Positions 45,701 to 58,629 of a stretch of 64,000 bases of DNA are shown here, piece after piece. The notes under the pieces were generated by a model. The model searched no databases and was not told the origin of the DNA. It was given only the letters and a program-made list of their open reading frames with translations. The translations under genes and the position numbers were made by a program. The stretch covers positions 8,173,353 through 8,237,352 of the forward strand of contig NC_045141.1 of the NCBI RefSeq assembly GCF_008831285.2, given 5' to 3'. The stretch comes from Nymphaea colorata (taxonomy: Eukaryota > Streptophyta > Magnoliopsida > Nymphaeales > Nymphaeaceae). The first letter of the stretch is position 1; each line of letters starts with the position of its first letter.

Positions 45701-46460
45701 CGTTTTTTTTTTTTTTTGCTACGGCCGACACACCAATTTACTCTGTTTGCTGCACCAGTCAGTTGGATCCTTCAGGAAAATGCAAAGATTTTCAGATTGT
45801 ATTGACAGAAGAAACCCCCATGCCAATTTTCTTCAATAGTTATGAGACCATATGAGAAATCTTAGGCCAAACTAAGGTCTGTAACCCTAAACAATACTGA
45901 GATCACTTCCCCGAACTGTACCTGAACAAATGGGCACTGAACTGTGGTAGTCTGATGTATTCTGAGGTGGCTCTCGCCAAGGTGCTGCCAAGGCTTGCCA
46001 AGTGGATGCTACCGCCCTGGATCACATTCCGAAGACGGCTACCAGAATCCTATTACCATTCTTACAAGGGAGGTTAATTGCCTGTTACAGAGCAATGCCC
46101 GGCCAGACAAGACCATAGCCTTACAACGTCACCTGACGTTATAGATTTCTCCCTCACCCAATCTCACACGACAATAATAGTTCACATGACAATAATAGTT
46201 CACTACAACAAGGGTGCCCCTCAGCTTCCTGTTGCGACTGTTACAACCGTAGAAGAGAGTCGACTTCCGAGGGTTGGATCTTCCTCCACAGAATTCAGAT
46301 AAGGTCGCGCCTCGGCCTTTTGGATTCGTGGAGGCGTGAAGTATGACGAGGAACCAGTGAGATAGTGAAGCCGAGGCTGGGGTGAGTGGCAATGGTCACG
46401 GAATAGGGACGGTTTCGTGGCTATCGTAGGTTCTGCGTCAGGGCCCTATCGAAGGACAGG
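45701..46460. other. spacer with poly-T tract
   Basis: A poly-T run at about 45703-45717, then moderately GC-rich sequence of TE character. No gene seen. Confidence 0.4.
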
Positions 46461-46469
46461 GACAACTTT

Positions 46470-49000
46470 GCCACTCTACAGATTCATGCTCATGGCTCCG
46501 ATTGGCTTGCTCTATGGCTCGTTGGAATTGCACGGATACTCTTGCGATTACCCAATGTTGGGATCCAAAGATATGGCCTGTTGAGCAGGGCTGTATTCTG
46601 CTGCTGCGGGAACAACAATCTTAGAGACATGCGGTCGTAAAACTTGTTGTTCTGACCGATTCTGACCAATTCTCCGGTCAAGCTCCAGTGCAATGGAAGC
46701 GCAACTCCCAGACTATGCTACACATCTAATTTTACAACGAGAGGATGTTGGTGGAGACAACGCTGAATTTTTGAAATTAACTGTCGGAAGCTGGTCGCCC
46801 TGCCTATCTCAAGGAGCTTCAGCATTCTACCGAAAGATAAGGTTATCTTCACCTCTATAGATTTTGGATTTGGGCTCAGATTTCCTCGTGCTATGGCACT
46901 ATGAACGGAGATACGTTCTGCCACAGTAGGGTCTGCAGTCTCAAAAATAGGGGATCAAAAAAGCTTCGATTCTGGCTGGCTTCAACATTAGTTTTGGTCG
47001 AGCACTGGTGCGTTGGAAGAGGGACTCCCAGGCAATGCTGCATGTTGGATTTCCCGACCAAAGGGGTTCTATGGAATCAACGCCGATCTTTCAAAGTTGG
47101 AAGCAGTAATTGTTGGGCTGTTCCACGTGCAGGATTGAGCTGCATCCAAGGCTGCCAACAGGCAAGTGGAAGTCACCAGATTTTGGCCAACTCTGATGTT
47201 GGATCAGGTCGAGCATCGGTGCATTGGAAAGAGGACTCCAAGACGATGATTCCTGTGCAATCTCGAGGTGAGGGAATGATCGAGGACATAACTCTAAATT
47301 TTTGAATGTGTGAGACGTTGGTTGGTTGGCCTGCTCATTATGCTGAAGAAGAAATCACAGCTAGGGGAGGCGGCCGGGAATCTAGATATTTCGGCCGGCT
47401 CCGGTGACGGTTCTAGTCGAGCTTGGGCTTGTTGGAACTGTAGCACGCTGAGGATTAGGGTCAAGCACTGGGAGAATGAAAGACCCATGGACTTGTCACT
47501 GACAAGCCACCAAACAATGCTTCCTGCTGTGAAGAGGCCTGTCACTGTGAGGGTTCGACAGGGTGGAGTCCTCGTTGCATCGGGCGGTGATTAACACTAC
47601 TGGCAGACTCTCAGATCCATAGAGAAACCTACCAGGAGGGGCGTGAAGTGGTCGGAGATGAGAAGAATCGCCCTAAATGCAACCCCTTTCCTCCACTGTT
47701 ATGCGGTTTACTGTTTGTCGTTGGAACAATAGGTCGAGGCTATGGTCGAGGTGGTGTTTATCACCACTGGCAAACTCGCTGTGCCACCGCTAAGCTTACC
47801 CGAAGGGATGCGTGGGTGTTTGGAGCTGCTGGGGTCACCAGGAACATCCACGCTTCTTGAAATCATAGAAACTATTGCTGTCAGATTACACAAACGATGT
47901 ACCACAACGAACAGGAAACACATTGGAATTTTAGAGCATTGGGGGAAGAAGAAAAACTAACACTTCATTGAGCTAAAGATCGAGATCGTGGGTGATTTGG
48001 GTGCCGGCGATCCCTTCTGTTGTTACAGAAATCCAAAGGAATACAAGATGATCAAAAGCTTCCTGAAAACTCAACGAGAAGAGGGTTTTGTAGAGGAGAG
48101 CACTGTGAGGAAGTAAGCAAGATGATGAGCAAGATGATCTATAGGTTTGCACTCGCGGCTCCGATTGGCTTGTTCTATGGCTCATTGGAATCACGCGGAT
48201 GTCAGTGAAATGAAGATCTCACTCTTGTATCTATCGGCACTGGAATCTGAAGATATGTCCCATGGATCAGAGATGTGATTTCCGTAGTCGCAGAGACAGC
48301 GCTGCAGGAACAGGTGCAGCGTCACACCTCTACGAATTTTGGGTTTCTGCTTGGATTTCCTCGTGCTACGGTTCTTTGGAACCGTGAGGAAGTAAGCAAG
48401 ATGATGAGCTCACTCTTGTGGATTTCCAACACCAGAATCCGAATTTATGGCCCTGTGAACAAATACACATTCTTTTGAAACAGGGTCTGCACTTTCAGAA
48501 ACAAGGGGCCGGAAAAGCTTCGATTCCGGCCGGCTCTGGCATCAGTTCTGGTCGGGCACTAGTGCGTTGGAAGCAGGACTGCCAGTTGATGTTGCACGTC
48601 TGATTTCCCAACTAAAGGGGGCCTGTGGAATCAACGCTGATTTTTCAAAGTAGGAAGCGGTAACTGTCGGGTTGTTTCACGTATAGGATTGAGCAGTAGC
48701 AGTGGCCACCAACAGGTGATCGGGAATCGCTAGATTCGACCCACTCCGATGCTGGATTTGGTCGAGCACCAATGCGTTGGAAAGAGGACTCCAAGATGGT
48801 GCTTCCTGTGCAATCCCAAGGTGAACGGATGATTGGGGAGATAACGCCGAATTTTTTAATGTGTGAGACAGTGGTCAGTTGGCCTGCTCCTCACGCTGAA
48901 GAAGAAATTGCAGCAGGGGGAGGCGGCCGAGCTTGGGTTCGTTGGAACCGCAACACTCTCAGGGTTACTCCAGCCCAATATCTAGGTGTTGTACATGTCT
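46470..49000. repeat. retroelement-like block with 1.55-kb near-tandem duplication
   Basis: About 46915-47465 and 48476-48985 share an ordered set of words (GCACTxGTGCGTTGGAAG, GGAATCAACGC, GGAAAGAGGACTCCAAGA, TGAAGAAGAAAT) at an offset near 1554. A second pair, 46488-46540 and 48149-48206, shares GGCTCCGATTGGCTTG. The text resembles untranslated leader or LTR sequence; no pol motif was seen. ORFs here are short and frame-scattered. Confidence 0.7.
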
Positions 49001-49504
49001 TATGAGTTGGTTAGATTTTAGTTTTGTTGAGTTGGGCAATTGTTGGTTTGATTTTATAGTTTGATCTTTTTCTTTTATTTTCTGTTTTACTGGTTTTCTA
49101 GACAAGGCTTGTCATATTTAGTTCTCACTTTTGTTGTAGCATGGGTTGTTTAGGATCTGTGTATGTATCATGCAGCTCAACGTGGGTGTAGGACATGGAA
49201 AATGATATTTGCTATTTTGAGTCTGTGTGTTTGTATGCATGTATATTTGTGTAATCAGTCACTAGTCACAATTCTTGTATGCATTTGGACCATTAATCCT
49301 CTCAAAAGTACGTGTCACTATGGCAAAGTGCATCTACATTGTCAAAGTTGAAAGACAATAAGTAACATGGGGAGACAAATGTAGATGCAAAGCTGTTCTC
49401 CTCTCGTTAGACATTCTTTAAGTCTGTTTGTTTAGTGCCACCAACATTAAGCCCATTTGTTTAGTACCACTAGGAGCAACTGACTTTCAACATCTATTTA
49501 TAAG
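49001..49504. other. AT-rich spacer with dispersed repeat
   Basis: 49011-49160 shares words with 21418-21530 (GTTTTGTTGAGTTGGGCAAT, GACATGGGTTGTTTAGG or a variant). No gene recognised. Confidence 0.5.
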
Positions 49505-49974
49505 GTAATGCTAATGAACTATTTGTTTTTGTATTCATCGATGTTGAACTTGTTTAAATAATAACCACCAATTAAGCATGTTAGTTTCATGGTCCTAGTC
49601 TATATATCATAGTTGGCAAACATGTGGATCGTCTGACCTTGGATTCCCATGGTGGCTTGACCACATATTTGGTCAAGTCATAATTTTTTATAGTATTTTT
49701 CTAAAACATTTTTTATAGTATTTCTTAAAACAAAGAGTGGGTAATGCTAATGAACTATTTGTTTTCGTATTCATCAATGTTGAACTTGTTTAATAATAAC
49801 CACGAATTAAGCATGCTAGTTTCATGGTCCTAGTCTATATATCATAGTTCGCAAACATGTGGATCGTCTGACCTTGGATTCCCAGGGTGGCTTGACCACT
49901 TATTTGGTCAAGTCATAATTTTTTGTAGTATTTTTTTTAAAAAAAAATTATAGTATTTCTTAAAACAAAGAGTG
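49505..49974. repeat. two-copy tandem duplication (about 235 bp units)
   Basis: Copy 1 at 49505-49740, copy 2 at 49741-49974, both starting GTAATGCTAATGAACTATTT and ending AAAACAAAGAGTG. They are nearly identical by eye, so the duplication is young relative to the surrounding decay. Confidence 0.93.
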
Positions 49975-50000
49975 TGTCCTGAAATGCTGGAAGTAACATA

Positions 50001-50002
<2 letters not shown>

Positions 50003-50041
<39 letters not shown>
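50003..50041. repeat. (GA)n microsatellite
   Basis: About 19 GA dinucleotides just after the tandem duplication. Confidence 0.9.
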
Positions 50042-50044
<3 letters not shown>

Positions 50045-51050
50045 AGCAGAAAACTGCTGGATATTTCGAGTTCAGTTAATGAGATTAGCAAGATGAGTTG
50101 TGGGGAATAACTTTGAATAAAATCTGATTTGGCTTGAGCATGGGTAAAATGACTCAATTTTTACAAGGTCAAAGATTGACTGAAAGCATTGATAAATCAG
50201 TTTCAAACAAACTGTTCCAGAATTGAGCAAGTCAACCACAAACAGAATGATTCAATCACAAATAGGTTAGTGCATTGGATGCATAATAAGCAGCTGCAAT
50301 AATGTTGCTGTACCTTGAGAAGTTCTGCTTAAGTTTTTCAATTTATCATCACTGCAGAAATTGATTGATCTGGTCAAATTGAATTCACAATCAGTTTCTA
50401 TCCTTCCCATCAATTAACTTTTGGGATGGGCTCATAATGTTGAGGCTAAAGTGCCTGTTGATGACTGCCAAAGTGTTCCATATATGGTGGTTGATGTGCA
50501 GTAACTTGATCCGGATCTCCTTGTAGCATCTTCCCAAAATGCTAGTATTCTGTTATTCTATTGAAATTTAAAATTAGTCCATCATAATGTAGACTTTTTG
50601 TCAACCATTGTTTTTGATTTGACATTTGTAGAACATGAACCTTTGTAGGAATTCTACAATTAGAAGTTGTTTAGGATGGCATGCCATGAGCTATACGCTC
50701 AAGCCATCACATTGCTTGGTGGCCAGTAGCCTAACCAAATGAGGCCAATGCCTTCTGGGTGCACGAATTTGTGCTCAGTGAGCATGGGATATGATTTGAA
50801 GGATTTGATAATACCCTTGTTGAGAGCTGTGTTCTAGTAAAGTTTTGCTGCGCTTGCAAACACAGGATGTGGACTCATTCACCCGCAAGTCCCAAGTATA
50901 GGAAAGTATGAGGGTGCCCAAGTGCCAGTAGATCTTATTGCCTTTCAATTAATGAGGTGAACTCCTACTTGATCATCTTGATTGACCAGGCCTCCATGAA
51001 GTTCTTAAATTTTCAATTATGGGCATTTTACCATTCTCATCACCGCGAAG
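50042..51050. other. non-coding stretch
   Basis: AT-rich with no feature recognised. Confidence 0.4.
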
Positions 51051-51091
51051 GGGAGAAATCGAGAGGGGAACTGAAAGGGCATCGACGAACA

Positions 51092-51434
51092 ATGAAGGGC
51101 GAGTTGAAAGAGATTCTTGCAGATCTCGACAATCCCAATGGTGTGGTCTCCGATACAGATCATCATGAACGTATCAAGAAGGTAACCCATTTCTGTTAGT
51201 TTCTAAATTTGATTTATGATCATGGTATCTCTCTCTCGATTGAAGAACCGATTGCTTAGGTTCATGAGAACATTTTCTTTGTCCACATGGAGAATTTTCC
51301 CTGTTAAGTTGCGTCGATTGGACTACACTAGAGCGTTACTATCCTGATCTTGATTCTGCTGCAAACTTTCATGAAATTTTCACGAGTCTATGTGGAAATC
51401 GCTTGCGCATTAAGGATGTAGGCATCCTTGGAAG
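51092..51434 (+). CDS. possible gene start (two exons), unknown protein
   Basis: The ATG at 51092 lies in a GC-richer context. The first exon reads MKGELKEILADLDNPNGVVS and continues DTDHHERIKK to a GT donor at 51182. A second exon at about 51325-51434 reads VDWTTLERYYPDLDSAANFH and IFTSLCGNRLRIKDVGILGR, ending at GGTATG. Both frames are open and well balanced, and the splice sites look normal, making this the most intact gene start in the window. The upstream limit of exon 2 is inferred. No later exon was found and I do not recognise the family. Confidence 0.45.
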
Positions 51435-54020
51435 GTATGTTTCATTTTTCAATTTCTTTCTTTTTTGGGTTCATCGTTTTTCGTTTGTTCGTTCTGGCTT
51501 TCCAAATTTCCATTTCTACTTGTATATTTATTATTATTTTTCTTTTTTTAACTCATTTTTAACTTTCCTTCACCTTTTGGGTTTCCACTTTTTTTGTTTT
51601 GAGCAACGATTGTGAATAGTTTTTTTTTCTCAATTCTAGTGCTTAATCGAATCAGAAGTTATGGCTTGCACCACTATTGTTTTAAAGGTTCATGTTAGAT
51701 TATTTTGTTCTTTGATTCTTTGTTGGGAATCAATGTACGCATGGTAGGTGAAGTTCAAAGGTTTTCTAGATGCAGAATGAAATTGTTCTTTATTTACGTT
51801 TCTTATAATTTAGGACTCAAGTGTATTATGCTTCATGTTTTCCGCTTCAATCTTCTTCATTTTGAGGTAGTATTGGGGAGGATAAGATACTGCCAAGGAA
51901 TGTTGTTGCTCTTCTGACTTTACGTGCTGGATTCTATTGTTTCTCACACAAAAATTCAGGTTCACCTGAATATTTTGGGGAATTATTAGGTGCGAGTTCG
52001 ATGCCTGTGTTCCGCCTCCACCTCTCTGCTTGTCGTTTGTATGTCCAAATTCAAATTTGGCATCGATTTCAGGTTACAGTAGCTTTGCTTTCATTAGTGG
52101 ATGGTTGGATGTTCAAATGAAAGGCTTGTTTCCATTAGGCACCCGATTTTCAAATTTGGCATTGATTTCAGTCAAAGATTCAGCAATTGCTGCTACTGGT
52201 GTCAATTGAGGAAATAAATATGTATAACCATGTGAAAAAATCGAAACAGAAAAGATATGTGATAAAAAATAGAAAAATATACAAAGGAATCAAAGAGGGA
52301 GAGAGAGACGAGCTTACCGGAGGGAGAGGGCCTTGGATGCGCATGCCTACCTGCCTCTATGCCGGGGATATTTAGTTAAAGTGCTTAATATACCGGTGAC
52401 GAGCTGCACCGTTATAGGTCGACCGCTATACGCGAGCATTAGGAGCGAAACAATGCACCGGTTTAGATCTTTGTTTATCATCCCGGTATAGCTCTATAGC
52501 AAGTGTGTGGACCACCGATATAGTTCTGTAACAGTTATCATCTCCACCGCTGCCGCAAGTTATACATACATATGTCATCTTAAAGTCCAATAAATGAAAT
52601 TTACATCCCACAAGAAAATACTTCTGGTATAAACCTACTTAATGCTGATGATTTTTGTGATCTTAGAAGATTTGATTTTCTCATTATATTCTAAAACATT
52701 TGCATTTCGAAACCATAAGGCGTTGGACATCTTGTTATAATATGGTTAGGAGCGTGAACACTATGGAATCTGATCAAAAGGCCAACCAAAACAGCCTCCT
52801 GGGGATGTAGACTAACCCATTCTAGTTGAATATTCATAGTTAAAATCTTTGTAGCGACACATGGAAAAAAAATCATCTCTGATTAAGACCTTTTAATTAG
52901 AAACACAATATTTTGTTAACATATATGTGAGTTTATTGTAAATAGATTATTTAACATGTAGGAAAGTCTTGCACAAGGATGATTGTGCGTCAAGGATTTG
53001 TTATATTAATTTCCTTATGTTGATCTAAATAAAAAAAATGGGTGGATTGCAAATATTTTTACCTCTTTCTCTTTTTCTCATTCCCTTTCTTATCATGGCC
53101 ATCGCCTCCTTTCAACTCTTTAAGCTCATAGGTTTAGTCTACCATTTGTCAAAAATTAGAAATGCATTTGATTATGGTTGGATATGTAAATCTCATTAAT
53201 TTGTTCAACTGTACACATCCAACAAGCACCTTACCTTTAAACTAAAATAGGAAAATGCAAGAAAATTTTGCCATCCAAATTTTTTATGAAAATATTTGGC
53301 AGCTGGGTGCGCAAGCCAGTAACATAGAGAAATTGGAATTATATAAAAGAATCTGTCCATGTCCTACTGTAATGTGTGTCATTCTTTAGCAAAGTCTATT
53401 TGGCTTACAAAATATGTGTCAAACTTGATGATCTTATGTGATAACCAAACAAACATATATATGACACTTTTTTATGAAATTTTATTTAAATGCATTGGCA
53501 TTGAAATGCCAAAACGGTGCATATATATCTGCTAAATTTGTGTTTGCTTGGACCTTGAAAATTGCAAAAGTAGAAAAAATCAGAATTCGATGTGTCGACT
53601 TTCTCAACGTTGGATAACTTCATGACTTATTTTGTGGTGAAATAAGAAAGTGCATTTTCTTTAAATATTTTAGACATATTTAAAAAGACACATATCGACT
53701 AAGAAAGAATAGGCTAAGATACGTTACCTTTTTCTGTTCGTATATAAAGAATTAACTGAAAAACCATCAGCCACCTTCTAAAATAACATGAGAAATTGTG
53801 TTAGGAGATGAAATCTCTCATATTTATTTTTTTGTTCACTCCACATTGCTTTTTATATTGAGGAAATCAACCATTGAATCATCTATCTTATTCAGTTGTT
53901 TGGTAACCGATTTTTACGGCTTTAGGAATCGATGAAAACAGTTCTTCGAAACCTATGAAGGCAAACATGGCTGGATTTGCGGAAATAGAGAATGTGGATG
54001 AGTTGGTCAAATCTCGATGC
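51435..54020. other. AT-rich intergenic or intronic sequence
   Basis: No gene recognised. Positions 52380-52560 are less AT-rich but without coding structure. Confidence 0.45.
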
Positions 54021-54027
54021 CCGAAAA

Positions 54028-54074
54028 CAGTGGCGTAGCCACATTGTGGCTGGTGTGGCCAGTTGCCCACACCA
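54028..54074. repeat. paired perfect hairpins, possible transposon end
   Basis: CAGTGGCGTAGCCACATTGT begins the segment. AGCCACA-T-TGTGGCT (54037-54051) is a 7-bp-stem hairpin. TGGTGTGG (54051-54058) pairs with CCACACCA (54067-54074), an 8-bp stem directly adjacent. CAGTGGCG-type starts occur at the ends of some plant DNA transposons; no partner end was found. Confidence 0.5.
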
Positions 54075-54479
54075 GCCTCTTTAATAAGGACTTCTAGCTA
54101 AATTAAATGGAAGGGAACTTGCATTAAAGAATCTAGCTATTTTTTTTATCCTTTTCATCTCTACTCATAATTCTGAATGATTCATCTATTGTTTTGTTAC
54201 CTACAAACACATTTTTCCTTTCTTCCACAAACCAATACTTTCTTCAATAGTCAAAGGAACAAAAAGTTCACTTGACTTACCTAAATTTTTCTTCAATTTA
54301 GCTGCTTCCTGTTTTTCTTTTTCTTTTTTTTCAAGTAGCTTTGTCAATTTTTTGGCATGGTCTGATTCCTTGGGCACAAATGTGTAAGAAATGTGCTTTA
54401 ACACGTGTATATGAACCAGTGAATCATCCATTGCAGAGCTTACATAAGAATTGTGCGTAACCTCTACCACCAGGATGAG

Positions 54480-54850
54480 GAGGGAAAGAAGGGTGAGAAG
54501 GAGGAAGAAGCAGTTAGAAGAAGCGACCCAAGAGGAATGGATGATTCTAGAGAATCTGGTGGTGTCAACCGTTTAGAAGAGGAATAAGAAGCAGAAAAAG
54601 GCCCTCAACTCCGATGAATCTGAATGCAGCAATGACTTGGAAGAGGAGGTGGATGAAACAGAGGACACCACTGATTCTAACGAATCCAAAAAATCTGAAG
54701 ACAGTGAAGAGGCAGAAGGCGGAGAACAAGAGATTAAGGGGAAATTGCTAATTGGGTGTCACCAGAGCAACCGACTAAGGAAAATTGGCACCATACTCTA
54801 AAGAGGAACGACTTGGTGGTATTTGGAGATGACACAGAAAAACGTTTCAC
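54480..54850 (+). pseudogene. acidic low-complexity coding remnant
   Basis: Across frames the sequence reads KKALNSDESECSNDLEEEVD and ETEDTTDSNESKKSEDSEEA, then GENWHHTL-type text (SPEQPTKENWHHTLKRND, VVFGDDTEKRFTVERQ). A Glu/Asp/Lys-rich tract followed by a more ordered piece suggests part of a nuclear acidic protein. Stops at 54576-54578 and elsewhere break it. The family is not identified. Confidence 0.35.
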
Positions 54851-55179
54851 AGTAGAGAGACAGATGCTTTCGTTGCAACTTTCCCATCTATTTTCCTATT
54901 GGTTCTTTTGTTTGGTGCTTGTGCAGTACAATAGAGTAATTTTTGAATTTCTTCTTTCTTCTAGAGGAATCATTTTCTTTCATCAAAATGGAATGTAGAT
55001 GATTACCTCCACAGTTCCCAACTGCTTCAAACCATTTTCTACCGCAGTTGACCCAGTATGACAAGGCAAAATAGTTCATGCAAGTAATGCCTTCGTATTT
55101 TTAACTTGGTACTATGACTAGACACCAACTTATACTGATGAAATCCATGTTTTCTCACCCAGGATATCGATGCTGCCAC

Positions 55180-55225
55180 TGTGTCATCATAATATACATA
55201 TACACACACACACATAGACACACAC

Positions 55226-55287
<62 letters not shown>

Positions 55288-55290
55288 CAT
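55180..55290. repeat. (CA)n/(TA)n compound microsatellite
   Basis: ACACAC, then about 18 TA units, then CACACA, forming an approximate inverted repeat. ORFs on both strands here are IYIYIY/THTHTH artefacts. Confidence 0.9.
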
Positions 55291-55299
55291 CATTAATAT

Positions 55300-56360
55300 A
55301 TACAAACAAAATTTCGTATTATCCCAATAATATTATCTACAAAATGGAAATTGAGTAACACAATTGACATGAAAACCAATTAACAGACATGCACCTAATG
55401 CTCATCATCCATGGACTTCTTTAACCTCCAGGCAACACAAACTTCATGGAGTGGTCGAAGGATAGCCTGGTGAGCTGTGACGGCCGTGGTGGTCTTCCGA
55501 TGGTCTTCTCTGTCTACCTGATCCTGACCTGCTTTTGCTTCTTAGAGAGGATGATAATCAACTAACATTCCAAGGCTTATTTTGCAGCTAGTCTGAAATG
55601 ACATGGAGGCCATAAAACTTGGCTGCAGCTTGCGTACTTGCCATGGCTGCTGTATCATACACGTTTTGTGCAAGATGCAGCTTAACAGCACAAAATTTGA
55701 TCATGATGGGGTAGGGAATGATCATGAAGAAAAGAATGTCTCGATCAATTTTGTCTTGAATTCTCATGAGCAAACAATATAAAAGCTAAAAGCGAATTGT
55801 TAGATAAAGAAACAAGGATTTCCAACGCATTTTCAGATACAAAAACTAGGATTTGAGGACAGACGGTGAGCAAAGTAACTGTTTTGATCATGCCTGACAT
55901 GATCAGATACAAAAACAAGGATTTGAGGACACATGGTCATCTGCAATGAGAAATGGTTGTGAATATTAAATGATTTGAGCAAAACTATGCATAAAACTCG
56001 TTACATTGAAAAGTTGGTTCTTATTTTGCAACAAAATTCGAAAAAAATAACTTTTTTCAAGTATCTATAGTTGCTTGAAGACGACACATGGTGAGTGAAG
56101 AACAAAAAGAGACACAATTAGAACAATAGATAATAACATAATGAAAGAGAACTATTTGGTTCAAAACCTCAGCATTAACGAGCTGCAAAAGAAGCTGACT
56201 GAGAATTTTTTTTTTTTAAATAAAAAGGAAGCCCAATGAATAAGATAAAGACTCACCTCTGGATTGTGAGACTGCATCCACTATTCATGTTCTGCCTTAT
56301 GTGCAAAACTGACTAGGATGCAAATGGTAACAAAAAAGAATCAAATATTTGAGGACTTAT
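55300..56360. other. non-coding stretch
   Basis: No gene recognised. A short direct repeat (GATACAAAAAC(T/A)AGGATTTG) lies at about 55837 and 55905. Confidence 0.4.
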
Positions 56361-56365
56361 GGTAG

Positions 56366-56600
56366 AGGTGAACACGAGCTGAGTCAAGCCCGACTTCAGT
56401 TAGCTTGATCTCGGGTCGACTAATGAAGCCTCGAGCTTGTCTCGGCTTGAGCTCAAGAGTAACTCAATGGCAGCAGCTCGTGCTCGACCTGATAGTTATG
56501 CGTTGAGTTGGAGCTCGACTTGATTAAGGCTCGACAAGCTCTTTTGAATATATCGACTTGATTAAGGCTTGACAAACTCGACAAATTCGAACTACTGCTA
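56366..56600. repeat. TCGAG-rich dispersed repeat, copy 1
   Basis: Dense overlapping GAGCTCGA/TCGAGC/GACTTGA words in GC-poor surroundings. Related segments lie at 60225-60560, 63375-63485 and 63720-63905. The short motifs are self-complementary, so the segment can fold extensively. Such sequences are seen in plant non-autonomous DNA transposons. Confidence 0.6.
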
Positions 56601-58620
56601 TTAAGAAAACTAAATGAAAAATGACTAGTTTTACAGGATTGACGTACCTACTAGGAATAGTTTGTAGTTGAAAATGGATTAATGAATGAGGAACCAGAAT
56701 CATCCTCTACCTGTGTCACCTATTGGCAGCTATTGGCTGCAAAAATTCCAAAAATGAATGTTTTTTGTTTGCCAAGCATAACTTGTTTGCAATATGGGCC
56801 AATATATTCAAATGCAAATTGCGATCATTTGATTATATTCATTATATCAAACATGTGTGCACACCTGAGAGATTCATGGTGAGGATACTTTTGAGTGAAA
56901 GTAAGCTTGATGACAACTTTAGAGCTGGTGCTGTAATTGCATTATCAACCAACACTTAATCTTATCAAAGATTTTTGCAGAGAGGAACAAGCATTAAAAC
57001 TAGTCTAAACTTAGTGAAGCTGGAAATTTCAAAGATTTTGGTCCAATACAAAAAAAAATTATATACACCTCCTCCGAAAGAAAAAATGTTGGTCAAGAAG
57101 AAGCACATAATAGTTTCACCATGAACAAAAACTGGAAGCCCAATACAGACAATACAACTATTTTTTTTCCTGATTTAAGTTAAGCTAAAATAACTACACC
57201 TTGTAACAGACCTTTAGAGGAGAGAAGAATTTGAGAGACAAGTTTATTAGGGCCAAGGCTTCTCCAGTTCGGGCAACTGCATCTGCACTTAAGCCAATAC
57301 TTTCGAAGAATTCATGTCAACCTGCTACACAATTAAAGTGGGTGAATGTAAGAATTCAAAAAATTGGTGAGCACTAATAAAACCAGCAAGAAGCACATTT
57401 TGTCAACTTCAGTGGCTAAAATTTAACAAACGTATGTCCCTTTCTCAAGGACTTGAAGAAGAATTTAAAGTACCAATGTATCAAAACATGGTAATAGCAA
57501 ATAAAACAGTTTACCAAGCCTCACTGTATCAGGATCTGGGTTCAATTTTTTTTCTATTAATGCAGTTGCTTCAGAGGAAAACTATGAAGGACAAGAAAAT
57601 TCTACCGCACTGATCTGTAGAAGAGCCAAAAAAGAAAACTATTACCTTCTAACTTAAAACCCTTAATGGTATGATAGAACACATTCTTTTTAATTTAAAA
57701 ACACAAGATCCATATTGCCATGAAACTTCTGACGGGACAGGGCCATTTATCAGAATTGTTGCAAATAAAAGGACTCTGAAATATATGATACTAATATTGG
57801 CATCAAGTAATTTAAGATTTATAGATTTATAAAATCACACCCTTACACCAGTGGGCCCAACAAAAAAAAAAGAAAAAGAAAAAACAAAAAAGACACAAAA
57901 AGATTAAGGAAAAATTTTGCATCAAGTGTGCAGAAAAAAAATATGTTCAATTATGGGGAACTCCATAGTCCATTCCATGAAACATGGTAATAGCAAACAA
58001 TAAGGACCAAGAACAGTGCAAAGAATTCATCCACATGTAAAACATTGCCAAAACATAGGAATTAAAGTTGAAGGCAGCAAGCCTTCCAACACATTCTATT
58101 TGAAGAAAAGAACAACAAAGCACTTGAAGCCAGTGATACATGACCGAATATACAGGGAGACATATTCAGGCATAAGAAGAGCAGAATCCATTATTGAAGA
58201 ACGAGCTTCATACCAAACAAGGACATTTTTATCTACCTTTACTTAAAGTAACTCCGAATGGCATCAAACGCCAAATTGCTTACCTAGTCAAGAAGGGAAA
58301 AACAAAAGACTCTCTTAGAAAATGCTTAAAACCAATTGTAAAGAATGGATGATCATGCTAAGAAGATCAGTATTAGAGAAGGAAAAACAAAGATTAGTAA
58401 CATTGTAAACATGAACCACGTGTCTTTATCCGAGCATCATTTTTTGCAGACATGGTAATTGATGCAATAAAGACTGGGATTCCAAGTCATGAATCAACAA
58501 ACAAAAAACTTCCAAAAGCACATACAAAAAATAATTCCAAACAAAAAACATGAAACCAACCAATGTTTTTAAAAGAAAACTTTGAACCTAGCAAGTACAA
58601 ATATCTAACGATCTAAATAA
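56601..58620. other. AT-rich non-coding stretch
   Basis: A-rich runs (57865-57900) but no recognised gene. Confidence 0.4.
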
Positions 58621-58629
58621 AAACACCGA

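Noticed and set aside
54201-54470. 89-codon minus-strand ORF with a Lys/Glu-rich coiled-coil-like segment
   Set aside because: No splice context, no recognised family; the charged run comes from an A/T-rich simple tract.
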